Assembly (NCBI GenBank): GCA_002105175.1 | Contig: MCGE01000001.1 | Span: 1,922,001-1,986,000 of the forward strand | Direction of reading: 5' to 3' | Origin: Absidia repens | Taxonomy: Eukaryota; Mucoromycota; Mucoromycetes; Mucorales; Cunninghamellaceae | Length of the DNA stretch: 64,000 nucleotides | Part shown: in pieces, positions 33,154-43,870 of the stretch | Layout of the letters: every line of letters begins with the position of its first letter | Position numbering within the stretch: the stretch's first letter is position 1 | Notes under the pieces: model-generated | The model's input: the letters and a program-made list of their open reading frames with translations, nothing else | What the model was told of the DNA's origin: nothing | Databases searched by the model: none | Position numbers and translations under genes: made by a program

Positions 33154-35176
33154 TCAGTTTTTGATAAAATCGATAAGGATGTGCTGTCCGTCAACCAGAG
33201 ATCTATATTAATACAAAACAACATGTTACATGATATATATATATATATATATATATATGAAAGCCAGTTGCATCATCCTAACCGATTCTTTGTTTTTTAT
33301 AAGTAACTTACCGATCGTACAATCGTCGAAACATAACAGCTGAATCAATGGTCATAAAGTATAGAATTGCGGTATTATCGCTTCGATTGAAGTGCAAGCA
33401 CTAAATAATAGACATAACAAAAAAAAAAATCAATGGGAAGTTGTAGAGAAAGCATCATTTCAAATGAGTTCATCTTGTTGTTTACCTTCAAGTCATTTGG
33501 AGCCAATGTTTTTAATGCTGTTTCATTCACATCAGCGCAAAGGTTTGATATCATTAGTACAGACGTCTTTTCTCGAGTACGGCATAAATAAGAGCTCGAT
33601 AAATTCATGTGGTTTGGTATGGCCCTTCCAATGGTTGTTGTACCACGATCCATTAAGTCCAAGAAGTCAACGTCATCGTCGTTTTCATTTGAGCCAAGCG
33701 TTTTTGATATTCTCTGGCGCTTAGAGGATTGCTGCTGTTGTTGTTGATGCTTATTATTGTCATGGGGAGGACTAGGATGGATATTGTACTGACCTTGTAA
33801 TACCAATGAAGACCCTTGGTGTCCAGATGGTCGAATGCGAGCGTTTGATAAAACAGCATGCTGAGTAGCACCAGCCACAGAAAGACCAGCTCCATGTCGA
33901 GAGAGAAGAGGATTGAACTCATGTCGCCGTATGCCAGTAGGATTATACAAAGTCGCCGTGTACTGAAACAAAAAAAAAAAAAAAAGAAAAGAAAACCCCC
34001 CCCCCAGAGGTTAATAAAGATACCATAGATTTCATATTTTAATTCACTTGATCATATTTACCTCCTTTCCGGTTGTTTCTGCTTCCTCTTTTGCGTGAAG
34101 GCCTTCCAGTCGCTTGATACGCCCCATAAGTAAGTAGTGTTCCATTTCTTCCTCCCACGGATCAGGGTCTTCAGGATCCAAGTCATTGGTGTTGCTTGCT
34201 TCACCAGAGATGTCACTTGGCGGAGGACCTTGAAAGTTCAGCTGCGACTCTTCATGGCGTGGTGAATTGACGTAGCTGCTGTCCAGTGGAGGAATCCCAA
34301 TTGCTGTAGCAGCTGTAATTGTGTCAGATAACGCAAGTCCCAATGCTTCACTGGATGCTGAGTCCGTTTGCTTTTTCCACGCTTGTTCATCCGCCCGTTG
34401 CTTCTCATTTACGCGTGTCTGTTCTTGAAAGCGAGACAGTTGTTGAGTCACATATTCTGCGTCTGCTCGTTTTTGTTGTTGGAATTGTTGTCGTCGTTTG
34501 TTAATCATGGTTTGCAAGTATTGTACTCGTTTTCGCTTTCGTTCCATTTGAGCAGCTTCATACTGAATGTCCTGTTCATAATTGATTGTGTGGTCATCAT
34601 TGGTGAAAAAAGACTGGTGCATAAGCTTGTCTGACAGAGAGATCTTTGGTAGGGGCTTTCGTTCCACCTCACAATTTGAGTATCCCCGAGATAAAGCCCT
34701 ATAATAATAAAAAAATAAAAAGTCAATAATGTTTTTCACTTGAGTACACTCGCTCGAAGACAATAGAAAAACGTAATATATATATATATATATATATGTT
34801 TCATATACCTTGAGATATCAGAAGATGAGAAGTAGGTTTCATTTTCAGCAGCAAGTGACGTAAGTTGACATGAATGGTACCGATACGCACTGCTTGCGCG
34901 AGAAGGAGCTGCTAGCGCTGAACCAGTTTCAGAAAAGCTTGAATCCAACAGACTCCAGTAGCCATTAACTTGCATGTGGTGGCTCCAAGTATCAGGTTCT
35001 TTGTTTTCCGTTCCAATAGATTGTATATTGTTACTGTTCACTTCACCATCAATACCAAGTGCCTTTTCAAAGTCTGCCATGTTGTCAAAGATTTCGATAA
35101 AGTCGTCAGCACCTAGCGGGTCCGGATCTTCAAGGGTTTCCCGTAGTCTCCCCTTAGTTGTCATAAGCAATGACAT
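33154..35176 (-). CDS. RRM-type RNA-binding protein with coiled coil
   Basis: Five exons (34809-35176, 34062-34698, 33486-33962, 33312-33400, 33154-33202) give 539 aa. The N-terminal third is acidic (DPLGADDFIEIFDNMADFE). The middle is a basic coiled coil (MERKRKRVQYLQTMINKRRQ) followed by an acidic DLDPEDPDPWEEEMEHYL. The last 80 residues form one RRM-like fold: TSVLMISNLCADVNETAL as RNP2 and helix 1, then NTAILYFMTIDSAVMFRRLYD and SLVDGQHILIDFIKN. RNP1 is weak, with no aromatic pair. The protein is probably nuclear. No orthologue is recognised. The gene is divergent from RCL1 with about 270 bases between the start codons, so the two may share a promoter. Confidence 0.75.
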
Positions 35177-35381
35177 ATGGAATGAGAGATTGTGTCAAAA
35201 AAAGAGAAAAAGCGACAAAAGAAAGTGAAAAAGGGGACATTTTTTTTTTAGCAGACAGTGCCATAAATGTCGTAAGCCAATGAAAGCATTTTATTTTAAA
35301 AATGCATTAATTATGGATAGTGGCTGGTGGCTCCCAGCGAGAACTCGGAGTTGGAAATTTCCAAAAAAAAAAACTGTCTTC

Positions 35382-35418
<37 letters not shown>

Positions 35419-35443
35419 TTTTGCAACTTTGTTTGAAATCAGA

Positions 35444-36969
35444 ATGAGCAAACTTCTCAAATTTGAGGGACACAATTATCTTCGACAGCGCTTGGTACTA
35501 GCAACCTTAAGTGGTAAAATTGTGCGTATTGACAAGATCCGTTCTGACGACGAAGATCCTGGTATTCGAGGTAAGAAAAATCAACAACTCAACAAAGGGT
35601 AGTAATTAATCAGTATCGATTTTGACGATCTTTTACAGACTATGAAGCCAAGTTTTTGCAGCTTTTAGAAAAGGTGACCAATGGATCAACAATGGAAATC
35701 AGTTATACTGGTAAGAGAAAAAAAAAGTGGGTAAAGTGTAATGGGTTTCTGATATTTCCTTTTATATATTACCAGGTACGTCTATCATTTACAAACCTGG
35801 TGCAATTATGGGTGGAAGGATTGAACATGACTGTGGAAATGAACGTAGTATCAGTTACTTCCTGGAACCTCTTCTTGTTTTGGCACCCTTTTCTAAAAAA
35901 CCTTTTGCTCTTACCTTGGAAGGCATCACCACTGATCATATTGATCCCTCGGTATGCACACCTTATGTGGAGAGGGGTTACATAAATTGTGCTTTTTTTT
36001 TTTTTTTACTGACGTTTACTTTTATTTTTATAGGTCGATATCATTAGAACAGTTCTTATTCCTCAGTTAGCAAGATTTGGTATTGAAGAAAATGTGCAAC
36101 TCAAGGTAAACTACGGTAGATATATTTGGAATTTGGGATTTTAGGACTTACTCTGTGTGTTTATATGGATACGGTTTAGATCACAAAACGAGGTGCTCCT
36201 CCTCTTGGTGGCGGCGAAGTGGTGTTTACATGCAATAGTATACGGCAACTCAAACCTATTCAACTCACTGACGAAGGACGAATCCGCAAGATTCGTGGTA
36301 TTGCATATTGTACTAGAGTATCACCACAAACAGCCAATCGTCTTGTTGAATCCGCTCGATCTCTACTGAATCAATATATCCCAGATGTTTATATTTATAC
36401 TGATGTCTACAAAGGTGCCGAAAGTGGGAAGTAAGTAATGAGAAAAAAGAAGAAGGATCTGGAAAAGGGATGGAATATGACGAACAATGATCTAATCCAC
36501 GATTTTTCTTTCTTTCAACATAGATCACCAGGGTTTGCTTTGTCGTTGGTAGCGGAATCAACTACTGGTGTTTTATTATCAGCAGAAAAGGCAGCTGAAG
36601 GGGGACAGACACCTGAAGATGTGGGCATCATGGCAGCAAAACTGGTTTTGAACGAAATCCAACTACGTGGATGTGTGGATACAACAAGTCAATGGTTAAA
36701 CTTATTATTGATGGTATTAGGACCTGAAGATGTTGGCAAGATTCGAATTGGTCAATTGACTCCTTTTACGTAAGTGGTTACCTTATAGGAAAGGTTGAAT
36801 GTTAGCTTATAGAGATCTTCTTTTATTCTCCATTAGTATTCAATACCTTCGTGATCTGAAATCTATCTTTGGTGTTTCTTTCAAAATTCAACCGGATGAA
36901 ACGACGAATACGATTCTTATGACATGCCTGGGGATTGGCTATGTCAATCACAACAAGAAAACTACATAG
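35444..36969 (+). CDS. RCL1: RNA 3'-terminal phosphate cyclase-like protein Rcl1
   Basis: Seven exons (35444-35570, 35639-35710, 35776-35951, 36034-36105, 36180-36430, 36524-36769, 36837-36969) give 358 aa, close to the family length. Seen: FEGHNYLRQRLVLATLSGK at the start, GGRIEHDCGNERSISYFLEP, KRGAPPLGGGEVVFTC, and the insert domain ending in QLTPFTIQYLRDLKS. Known: Rcl1 has lost cyclase activity and works with the GTPase Bms1 in the small-subunit processome, at the A2 cleavage step of pre-rRNA. The cyclase's catalytic histidine region is absent here as in other Rcl1 proteins; instead the tail has LMTCLGIGYVN. It fits with NOP56 in the same window as another nucleolar gene. Confidence 0.95.
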
Positions 36970-37234
36970 AAACACTTACAGGATTTTATTATTAGTATAC
37001 ATCAATAGAACTTTTTTATACATATATTCAATCATCACAATAAAATCATATCATTTACTTTATTCTATCTCTTCTGTGTGTATTGGGTGGGATGGGATAC
37101 ATGGTTTTGGGAAATGTGTAGGCGAAATTGAAATGCCGACTGTTTTTTTTATCAGCTTGAGAGCGATGGGTATCGCATAATTTTTTTTTTCTTTGTCTTA
37201 TTTCTTTTTGATTTAAAAATAAATATATGATACT

Positions 37235-38360
37235 ATGTCACAAGAAATTCCTACATTGAAATTACTATTGATCGGAAGCACCAATGTTGGAAAAAGCTCC
37301 CTCCTTTTACGTTTCATTGATGATAAATTTTTACCTCAAGAAGAAATGTCTGCGACTATTGGTACAATAAAATGAACAAATCATCACATGTATCATCATA
37401 TTTACTCAACACTACTTACAATTTTATTGTCATTGAAAGGTGTCGATTTCAAATTACATATGATGGAAATCGATGGTCAAAAATACAAACTCACGATTTG
37501 GGTAAGGAAATGGAAATCAAGGATGCGCTGACATTCATTTAACACCGTCTTTTTGTCCGTGGGTGCTGATGAAATATACCAATTTATCATAGGACACAGC
37601 TGGACAAGAAAGATTCCGGACATTGACTTCTTCATATTATCGTGGTGCCCAAGGAGTGGTTTTAGGTATATGATATTGAAAAAAAAAGACACTCGATTAA
37701 CCGTTTTGATAAATTTATCCTTATTTGTATAAAATAGTGTACGATGTCAGTAAACGTGAAACATTCAACGATCTGGACTTATGGTGGAAAGAAGTGAATA
37801 CTTATTGTTCTAGCCCTCACGTTGTCAAGATGATCATAGGAAATAAAGTTGACAAGGTCAGAAAAAAGAACGTGAAGAAAGACGGAAAGGCGGAGAATCA
37901 GACCTACCGCAAAAAAAAAAAAAAAAAAAAAAAAAAAGATTTTCTTGTAAACCAATTTTTTAATTTTTCAATAGGAATCAACTCGTGTAGTGGAATATAA
38001 AGAAGGTGAAGAACTGGCCCGAAGGTTACAAACCTTGTTTTTGGAATGCAGCGCAAAATCGAATATTGGTGTAGAAGAAGCCTTTGAGGAGCTTGTAACA
38101 AAGGTAAAGAAAAAAGGGTCTGTTATATTGGGTTCCAAACACCTGGTACAAAAAAGTGTTCAAATGGGGAAACAGCTATGAAATCTGATCGTACTCACTT
38201 GATTTATCTTGGTTTTTCTTTTTCTTTTTATCCTTTTATGTCTTCTACATAGATAATCGAAACTCCAAGTTTATGGCAAAAACAGACAGCAACCTCATCA
38301 ACTCTTCATGTGACCAACGATGATCAAGAAACAGTAGAGAGCTCCACTTGTAGCTGCTAG
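37235..38360 (+). CDS. Rab18-like small GTPase
   Basis: Six exons (37235-37361, 37440-37501, 37593-37665, 37738-37856, 37975-38103, 38253-38360) give 205 aa. All G motifs are visible: GSTNVGKSS (G1), the switch I Thr in SATIGVDFK, WDTAGQERF (G3), GNKVDK (G4) and ECSAKS (G5). The C-terminus is CSC, a geranylgeranylation motif of the CxC type. Known: Rab18 and its kin act on ER, lipid droplets and Golgi transport; the KLLLIGSTNVGKSSLLLRF start and LTSSYYRGAQGVVLVYDV fit Rab18 best, but Rab1 or Rab8 relatives cannot be excluded. One donor reads GTCAGA instead of GTAAG, and its intron ends with a long A-run. Confidence 0.9.
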
Positions 38361-38723
38361 TTCATAGTATTATAATTGATATATTGTATATCTATGTTTA
38401 TTTTTATTGTCTCATTGTACTCCATCTCCGATTGTTCACTGGTTCGATCTAAACACCGATAAAAATTTTGGATTCGGCTTACTGATATCGATTACCGCCC
38501 TTTTAGGTATTTATTTCCTCCCCCCCCCCTCACTCATTCCTTTGTATTTTTCACAATAAAATTGTCATTATCATTTAATTCATGTATATCCCTTTTTTTT
38601 TGTATATCGCTGCGGGCCTTGTTTTTCTATACTGTAGGACATAGGATTGATTTCCTGAAATCGTGGTTGTGAAAATAGTGATTTCAATCGGGGTTTATAA
38701 TGCGCGCACAGAGAATCTAGAAA
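38361..38723. other. Spacer between the Rab gene and the transporter
   Basis: Holds the 3' flank of the Rab gene and the distal promoter of the transporter. AATAAA lies near 38555 and a C-run at 38520-38530. No gene is visible. Confidence 0.5.
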
Positions 38724-38766
38724 ATCTGATGATCTGATAAAAAATAAAAAAGAAAAGTCAGATAAA
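38724..38766 (+). promoter_or_regulatory. GATA-factor sites (iron-repressor type)
   Basis: AATCTGATGATCTGATAA (38723-38740) contains the exact nine-base ATCTGATAA, and TCAGATAAAA follows at 38758. They lie 77-120 bases upstream of the ATG of the siderophore-type transporter. Known: the fungal iron-responsive GATA repressors (SreA, Urbs1, Fep1) bind ATC(A/T)GATAA in front of siderophore genes. That this gene is regulated so is inferred. Confidence 0.65.
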
Positions 38767-38842
38767 AACCTTCTTTCTTTTCTCTTTTCTTCCCTTGTTT
38801 TTCTCACATTTTCTTTTTCTTCCTTTGCTTTGTTATACTGCA

Positions 38843-41338
38843 ATGGAGAATACTGCTGAAAAAACGACACTGGATGGTGTTCAAAAGGTGCGCCTTTTTA
38901 CCAAAGTATGGACTAAGCGTGACAAAGTGGTTATTTTCTGTGGGTGAGTAAACTTATCAAGCAAACTAGTAAACAAAGCAAGTATACTGACATTAGGTAT
39001 TTTATGATATTATAGTCTCCTTTTATTGTCTTGGGCTGTCAATTGGGAAGGAACCCTGGGATTGACAACGAATGTGAACGCCATGATCGAACTGAATTCC
39101 AATAACATCATTAGTATATTGAGCACTGTGGCGTTTATCATTCAATGTGTCTGTTTCCCTTTCTATTCCAAAATTTCGGATATGACTGGTAGAGCAAACG
39201 CATATACAGCGGCGATGGTTTTGTACGTGATTGCTACTATTATTATGGCTTCTGCACCCACATATGGCTCCTTTGTTGTGAGTATTTTGGATTTAGGTTT
39301 TTTAATTATGATCATTGTTACTCAATCTCTCGTTTAATTTTAGGGCGGTCAAGTTGTTTATTCATTCGGCTATAGTGGTAAGAACCTATAAAGTCAAAGT
39401 TTTTTTTTTTTTTTTTTTTTTTTTTGATACTCAACCTCCTCACCTTTCTCTTTTTCCCTCTTTAGGTATCTTGATTTTGGTAAGCTAAAGTGACAATTGC
39501 CACTGTATGATACTAACTTTGCAAATGTATTTTTTCTTTTTTCTGCTCAGGGTCCTATCGTTATTGGAGGTCAGTGAATACCAGTGCCCGGCGGGATTTA
39601 AAACCGCCTTTTCCAATTGTCCCTTTATATAATTGGACTCACCTCTTTTTTTATTTATTTTATTTCCAGATCTTACCAATGTGGTCGACCGTGGTTTGAT
39701 GCAAGCTTTATACAATGTGCCATCTTTGATCAATCTCTTTGTGACTCCTCTTGTTGGCGATGCTCTAGGTGTTGCTAAATGGCGATGGGGTTACGGCATG
39801 AACTCCATCTTGCTGACTGTCTGCTCTGTTCCTTTACTTGCAAGTCTTTGGCATTTGCAATACCGGGTCAAGAAGTCTGAACACTATATTGAATACAAAC
39901 GTCAACAAAAGGCTGTCAATAATATGGTCAAAAAGAAGACTCTCATGGAAAAAATTGCTTGGTTCATTGCTGAAGTGGATCTTATTGGTTCCCTGTTGCT
40001 TGTGGGTGGTTTGTGTATGATCTTACTGCCGTTGGTGCTTTCAACAACAATGTGGGGTGGTTGGCAATCATCAAGAACCATCGGATGTTTGGTTGCTGGT
40101 GTAGTTGCTTGGGTTATTTTCGGCATTTACGAATGGAAATTCGCCACTAAACCTGTCTTACCTATTATGAAATGGCAGAATCGAACACCTCTGCTTGGTA
40201 TTTTGGTCTTATCTATTGTCACCTTGATTTCTTCTACCAACTGGATGTATTTCCCAACTTACTTGATGATATCTCGTAAAGTCACCTCTGGAGAAGCTAC
40301 GTATGTATATACAAATAAGCAAATGAATGAATGCTGATGATAGCTCAGTTCTGAATCTATTTTTATTGTTATTATCATAGGTTACTTGATAGTGGCTACA
40401 GGGTCGGATACACAATTGGAATGGTGATGTCCGGTACCTTGATGAAACTCTTCAAGAAATGGCGACCAATGGTTTGGATGGGCATTTCATTGATGATTCT
40501 TGGCATTGGTTTGATGATTCCTGCTCGTCTTCCTCACTCCTCAAATGCATTCATTGTCATCAGTCAAACTATTGCTGGTTTTGGTAGTGGTACGCTCGAT
40601 ATCCCAATTAGTAAGTGAACCCATGAAATAATTAGAATAATAATGTATATATATTGAAAGTTTACTGATATGTTATTCGAATGATAGTGGTTGCAATTCA
40701 ATCCTCCGTGGGTCACGAAGGTAAATAATAAAAAAAAAAAGCTCCATTAAGATAATTTACTTGCTGTCTTTAACTCTATTACTTTCTCCTTATTAGATCT
40801 GGCACTTGTTACTGGTTTGATTCAAGTTGGTGGTTCCATTGCTGGTAGTGTTGGATCAACCCTGTCAGGTGCTGTTTGGAACGGTATGCTCCCTGGTTTG
40901 ATTAAAGATAAGGTTCCTGGCGATTATGATTATGCTAAGATTGTTTCCAACATTCCTTATGCTGTCAGTTTACCTGAAGATCAATACAATGCTGTGGTTG
41001 ATGCGTTTGGTGAAACTCAACGTGTCCTCTCTATTATTGCTGTTTCTTTGGCGGGTTTGGCCTTTATCTTTACGTTGCCTATGCGATCCTTTGGTTTGGA
41101 AGACAGACAAGATGAACAAACTGGTGATGACAAAGCGGACCACGTGGATGAAGACCTTACTCAATATGGAAGCCGCTCTGATGAAATGAACTCGGAAAAA
41201 GTGGAATTGCCAGAAGGTAAGTGTTTCCCCCGGCCTCCTTCTCCTTCTCCTCCTTACATGTTATCATTTTAAACTAATATTCTCCTCTTTCTTTTTTGAA
41301 TAGCCATGAACGATCAACACGTCGATAGCAAGGCTTAG
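38843..41338 (+). CDS. Siderophore-iron-type MFS transporter
   Basis: Ten exons give 592 aa: 38843-38943, 39016-39277, 39344-39377, 39466-39479, 39551-39569, 39670-40300, 40381-40610, 40688-40720, 40797-41216, 41304-41338. About 14 membrane spans are seen. Family marks: the loop-A equivalent YSKISDMTGRANAY, GDLTNVVDRGLMQAL (as in the ADxTSLRxRG signature), KWRWGYGMNSI, and IQSSVGHEDLALVTGL near the C-terminal half. Known: this ARN/SIT group imports ferric siderophores by proton symport at the plasma membrane. The bound siderophore cannot be told. The acidic C-terminal tail is cytosolic. Two exons of 14 and 19 bases lie side by side. GATA sites upstream agree with an iron role. Confidence 0.88.
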
Positions 41339-42309
41339 TTTTAGTTTACCCTCTTCCCTTCCTCCCTTTTTAATTTTTATCTCTCCCCCCTATCATTTGC
41401 CCCTTATTACCACCTATTACTGCAATGTTACGGACACTTCATTATTTATTTGCTTTATATTTTATATTTATATCTTACATTGTATTACATTTTATCCTCA
41501 TATGCATCTATTATCAAATAAATTAAGCGCTTTGATTTTCATCAAAGTTTATGAAAATTCAGTATTCACGCTACTTGGAGGGTGAATGGGTGGGGGGGGA
41601 GATAAGTATCATTATAGGCGTAAGCGGTTATTGCCGCAGTAGGGGTTAGATGTTAGCTATTGTGGGTTGGTGAGAATGGTAGGATGTAAGTGATGGTTAT
41701 AGGACGGGATATCAGATACGTACTGATGAAAAAATAGGATGACCACAGTGATGTTCATGAATTGGGTGTACAGATCATTCGTACTGGTTTAGGGTTGGCA
41801 TTAGATGATAGGATCCGATGTAGATTTTATCTCGACAATAAAAATGGGTCATCTATTTATTTTCTCTTTGCACTTCGATATTTATTTTAGTCTTTGATAA
41901 TTGCTTTTATTTTAGATTTGTAACTTTTGGGCGAGAATGCTTGGAAATAGGGAGAGGGGCGAATTAAGCACCTCTACAAGAAGGCAAAAAAAAAAAAAAA
42001 AAAAAAAGACAACGGGAGTGAGGAATGCAAAATTTTGCTTGAACACCGCAAAAACAAACATTGCAGTAAATCGATTTTTATTTCGTGCAGTTCCGTACGA
42101 ATGCAATTTTTGATCTACTGAGGATCAAGAGGAAGGAAAAAAAGGGGGGGGATATTGGATTATGATTTTTGATGAAACTAGAAGATCCCGGCCATTTTTC
42201 ATTTTGGTAATGTGCTGCTCCTTTGGATGTCAACTGGCTTCCGTTTGAGCATTTTTTTTTATTTATTTTTATTATAACACATGCAATAAATGAATAAATA
42301 AAGCAAAAT
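41339..42309. other. 3' flank of the transporter and gene-poor DNA
   Basis: AATAAATTAAG near 41517-41527 is the likely poly(A) signal. A G-run at about 41591 and an A-run at about 41987-42007 follow. No gene is visible. Confidence 0.5.
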
Positions 42310-43870
42310 AACGAGATGGATATATACACTGGTACTATGTTCAACCTAATGGAAATTATGCTAGAAGCACAACCTAGGCTCCTTAACATGAATGGTAGAG
42401 CAAGAATTGTGTCACGTTGTCAGGTGCCGGAGAGCTGTCAACCAGTCACTAACTTGGCCTCTGGAGTGGGAACACGTAGTCATGGTTATGATAGAAATTA
42501 GTGCAAATACTCTATAGCAGCGGTTACATGCAAAGCACGACCTAGATTTATTTATATGATTGGTGAATAGGAAACTGGTATCTTTAATTGTCAGCTTTTC
42601 TAAGACTGTCTGCAAATTTCTGGGGAACAGGGTGGGAAAGTAGTCAATAGCGAGTCAGTTAGCGAGAAAGTGTTTGGTAGGACACCCAAAAAATAACCAC
42701 AATAGCAATAATTGTTTGTTATTCAATAGGTAGAGAATGGTTAATAAAAGATGTATTTTATTGGAACATATTGGTAGATACTAAACTGAAGGCAAAGGGT
42801 TCATTGTAACAAGGGATCTAATGGTGTAAGCATGAGAGAGACTAGAGGGAGACTAAATTGCGATCAGAAGAATGGTTAACACTAGTCAAAACGGTCAAAA
42901 GAGCTAATATAATTTACAGTACTGTACAAATAAGTCATGACAAAAAATAAATGGATATCTTTTATTGAAGCACAACGATGGTCTACACTAATCACAATGG
43001 GGAGATAGAAGTAACAAAAGAATCTTTTGCACAAGACGTGAAAAAAAAAGACTTGTTGGACATTTTTCATTGAAGCAGGCAGAAAAAGACATGTTTTTTT
43101 TTATTCAAATATAGATACAAAAATATGACAAACTACCACTAAGCTAAACTAATGGAGACCAAAAAGCCAACTAATGGTGGCCCTAAATCCTAGATCCAAA
43201 ATGAAAGAATTTCCCAATGCATGTTGTGATCCCTGTTCCGAAAACGCGTCTAAACTAACCCTTACACTAATCTAAGCCCAACATGATTCCTAGAGGCAAC
43301 AATTGTGAAGAAAAAAAAGAAAGAAAAGGAATGGGAAAATAAAAAAATGAGCGAATATAAATATCACATGTGCGGGATTTGAAATACCTTTCCAGTCATA
43401 GAGTTTTTTTTGGCAGACACAACAATGATCTTCTTATTATTTTAATTAATAAACATCAATCTCATTGGTATGGTAGTTTTCTTTTAATAATAGTCCCCGC
43501 CACCATTTTATATGGGCGTTACATTTCTTTATTCTATTGACACCTTTACAGACATGGCGGAGCAATTCGTACTAGTTTAGTGATTCCCTTACTGTAGATT
43601 AGTTTGTTCCTCGCCGTAGAATAACTTACCCTCTTTGATTGGCAAAGCTTATCTGATGTTATATTTATTTTACAACAAGACAACCCAACCCCACTCATCC
43701 CTACTCGTTTCACATTTAGTTATGGGTCATGGTATTTTTATTACACCAATTTGGTTTAGTTATCATAGAGTATAATTCACATCTGAATAAAACGAATTTT
43801 GTCTTTTTGCTTTTAAAAATTGTCTCTCTTATGTTTAGTTGCTTTGTCGAGTAGGAATACCCACTTGTAC
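42310..43870. repeat. Long repeat unit containing copy F and a divergent right arm
   Basis: Homologous to 30955-32295 in the same orientation. The left part shares GCTCCTTAACATGAATGGTA, CCAGTCACTAACTTGGCCTC and the TTTTATTG(A/G)A modules near 42757 and 42958. The middle is copy F. The right arm has GGCGGAGCAATTCGTACTAG, TTTACAACAAGACA and AGTTATCATAGAG, then CTGAATAAAACG (about 43781-43792). No frame is open across it. Confidence 0.75.
43085..43395 (-). repeat. Dispersed repeat, copy F
   Basis: Minus-strand copy. Reverse AATAAA-like end near 43100, body with CCTAGATCCAAAATGAAAG, TTCCCAATGCATGTTG and CTAAACTAACCCTTACACT. The eroded head TATCACATGTGCGGGATTTG lies at about 43361-43380. Confidence 0.85.

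Noticed and set aside
30900..33260. CRISPR-like or tandem-array structure
   Set aside because: The short repeats here are (TA)n, (AAAT)n and dispersed modules, without regular spacers; the organism is a fungus.
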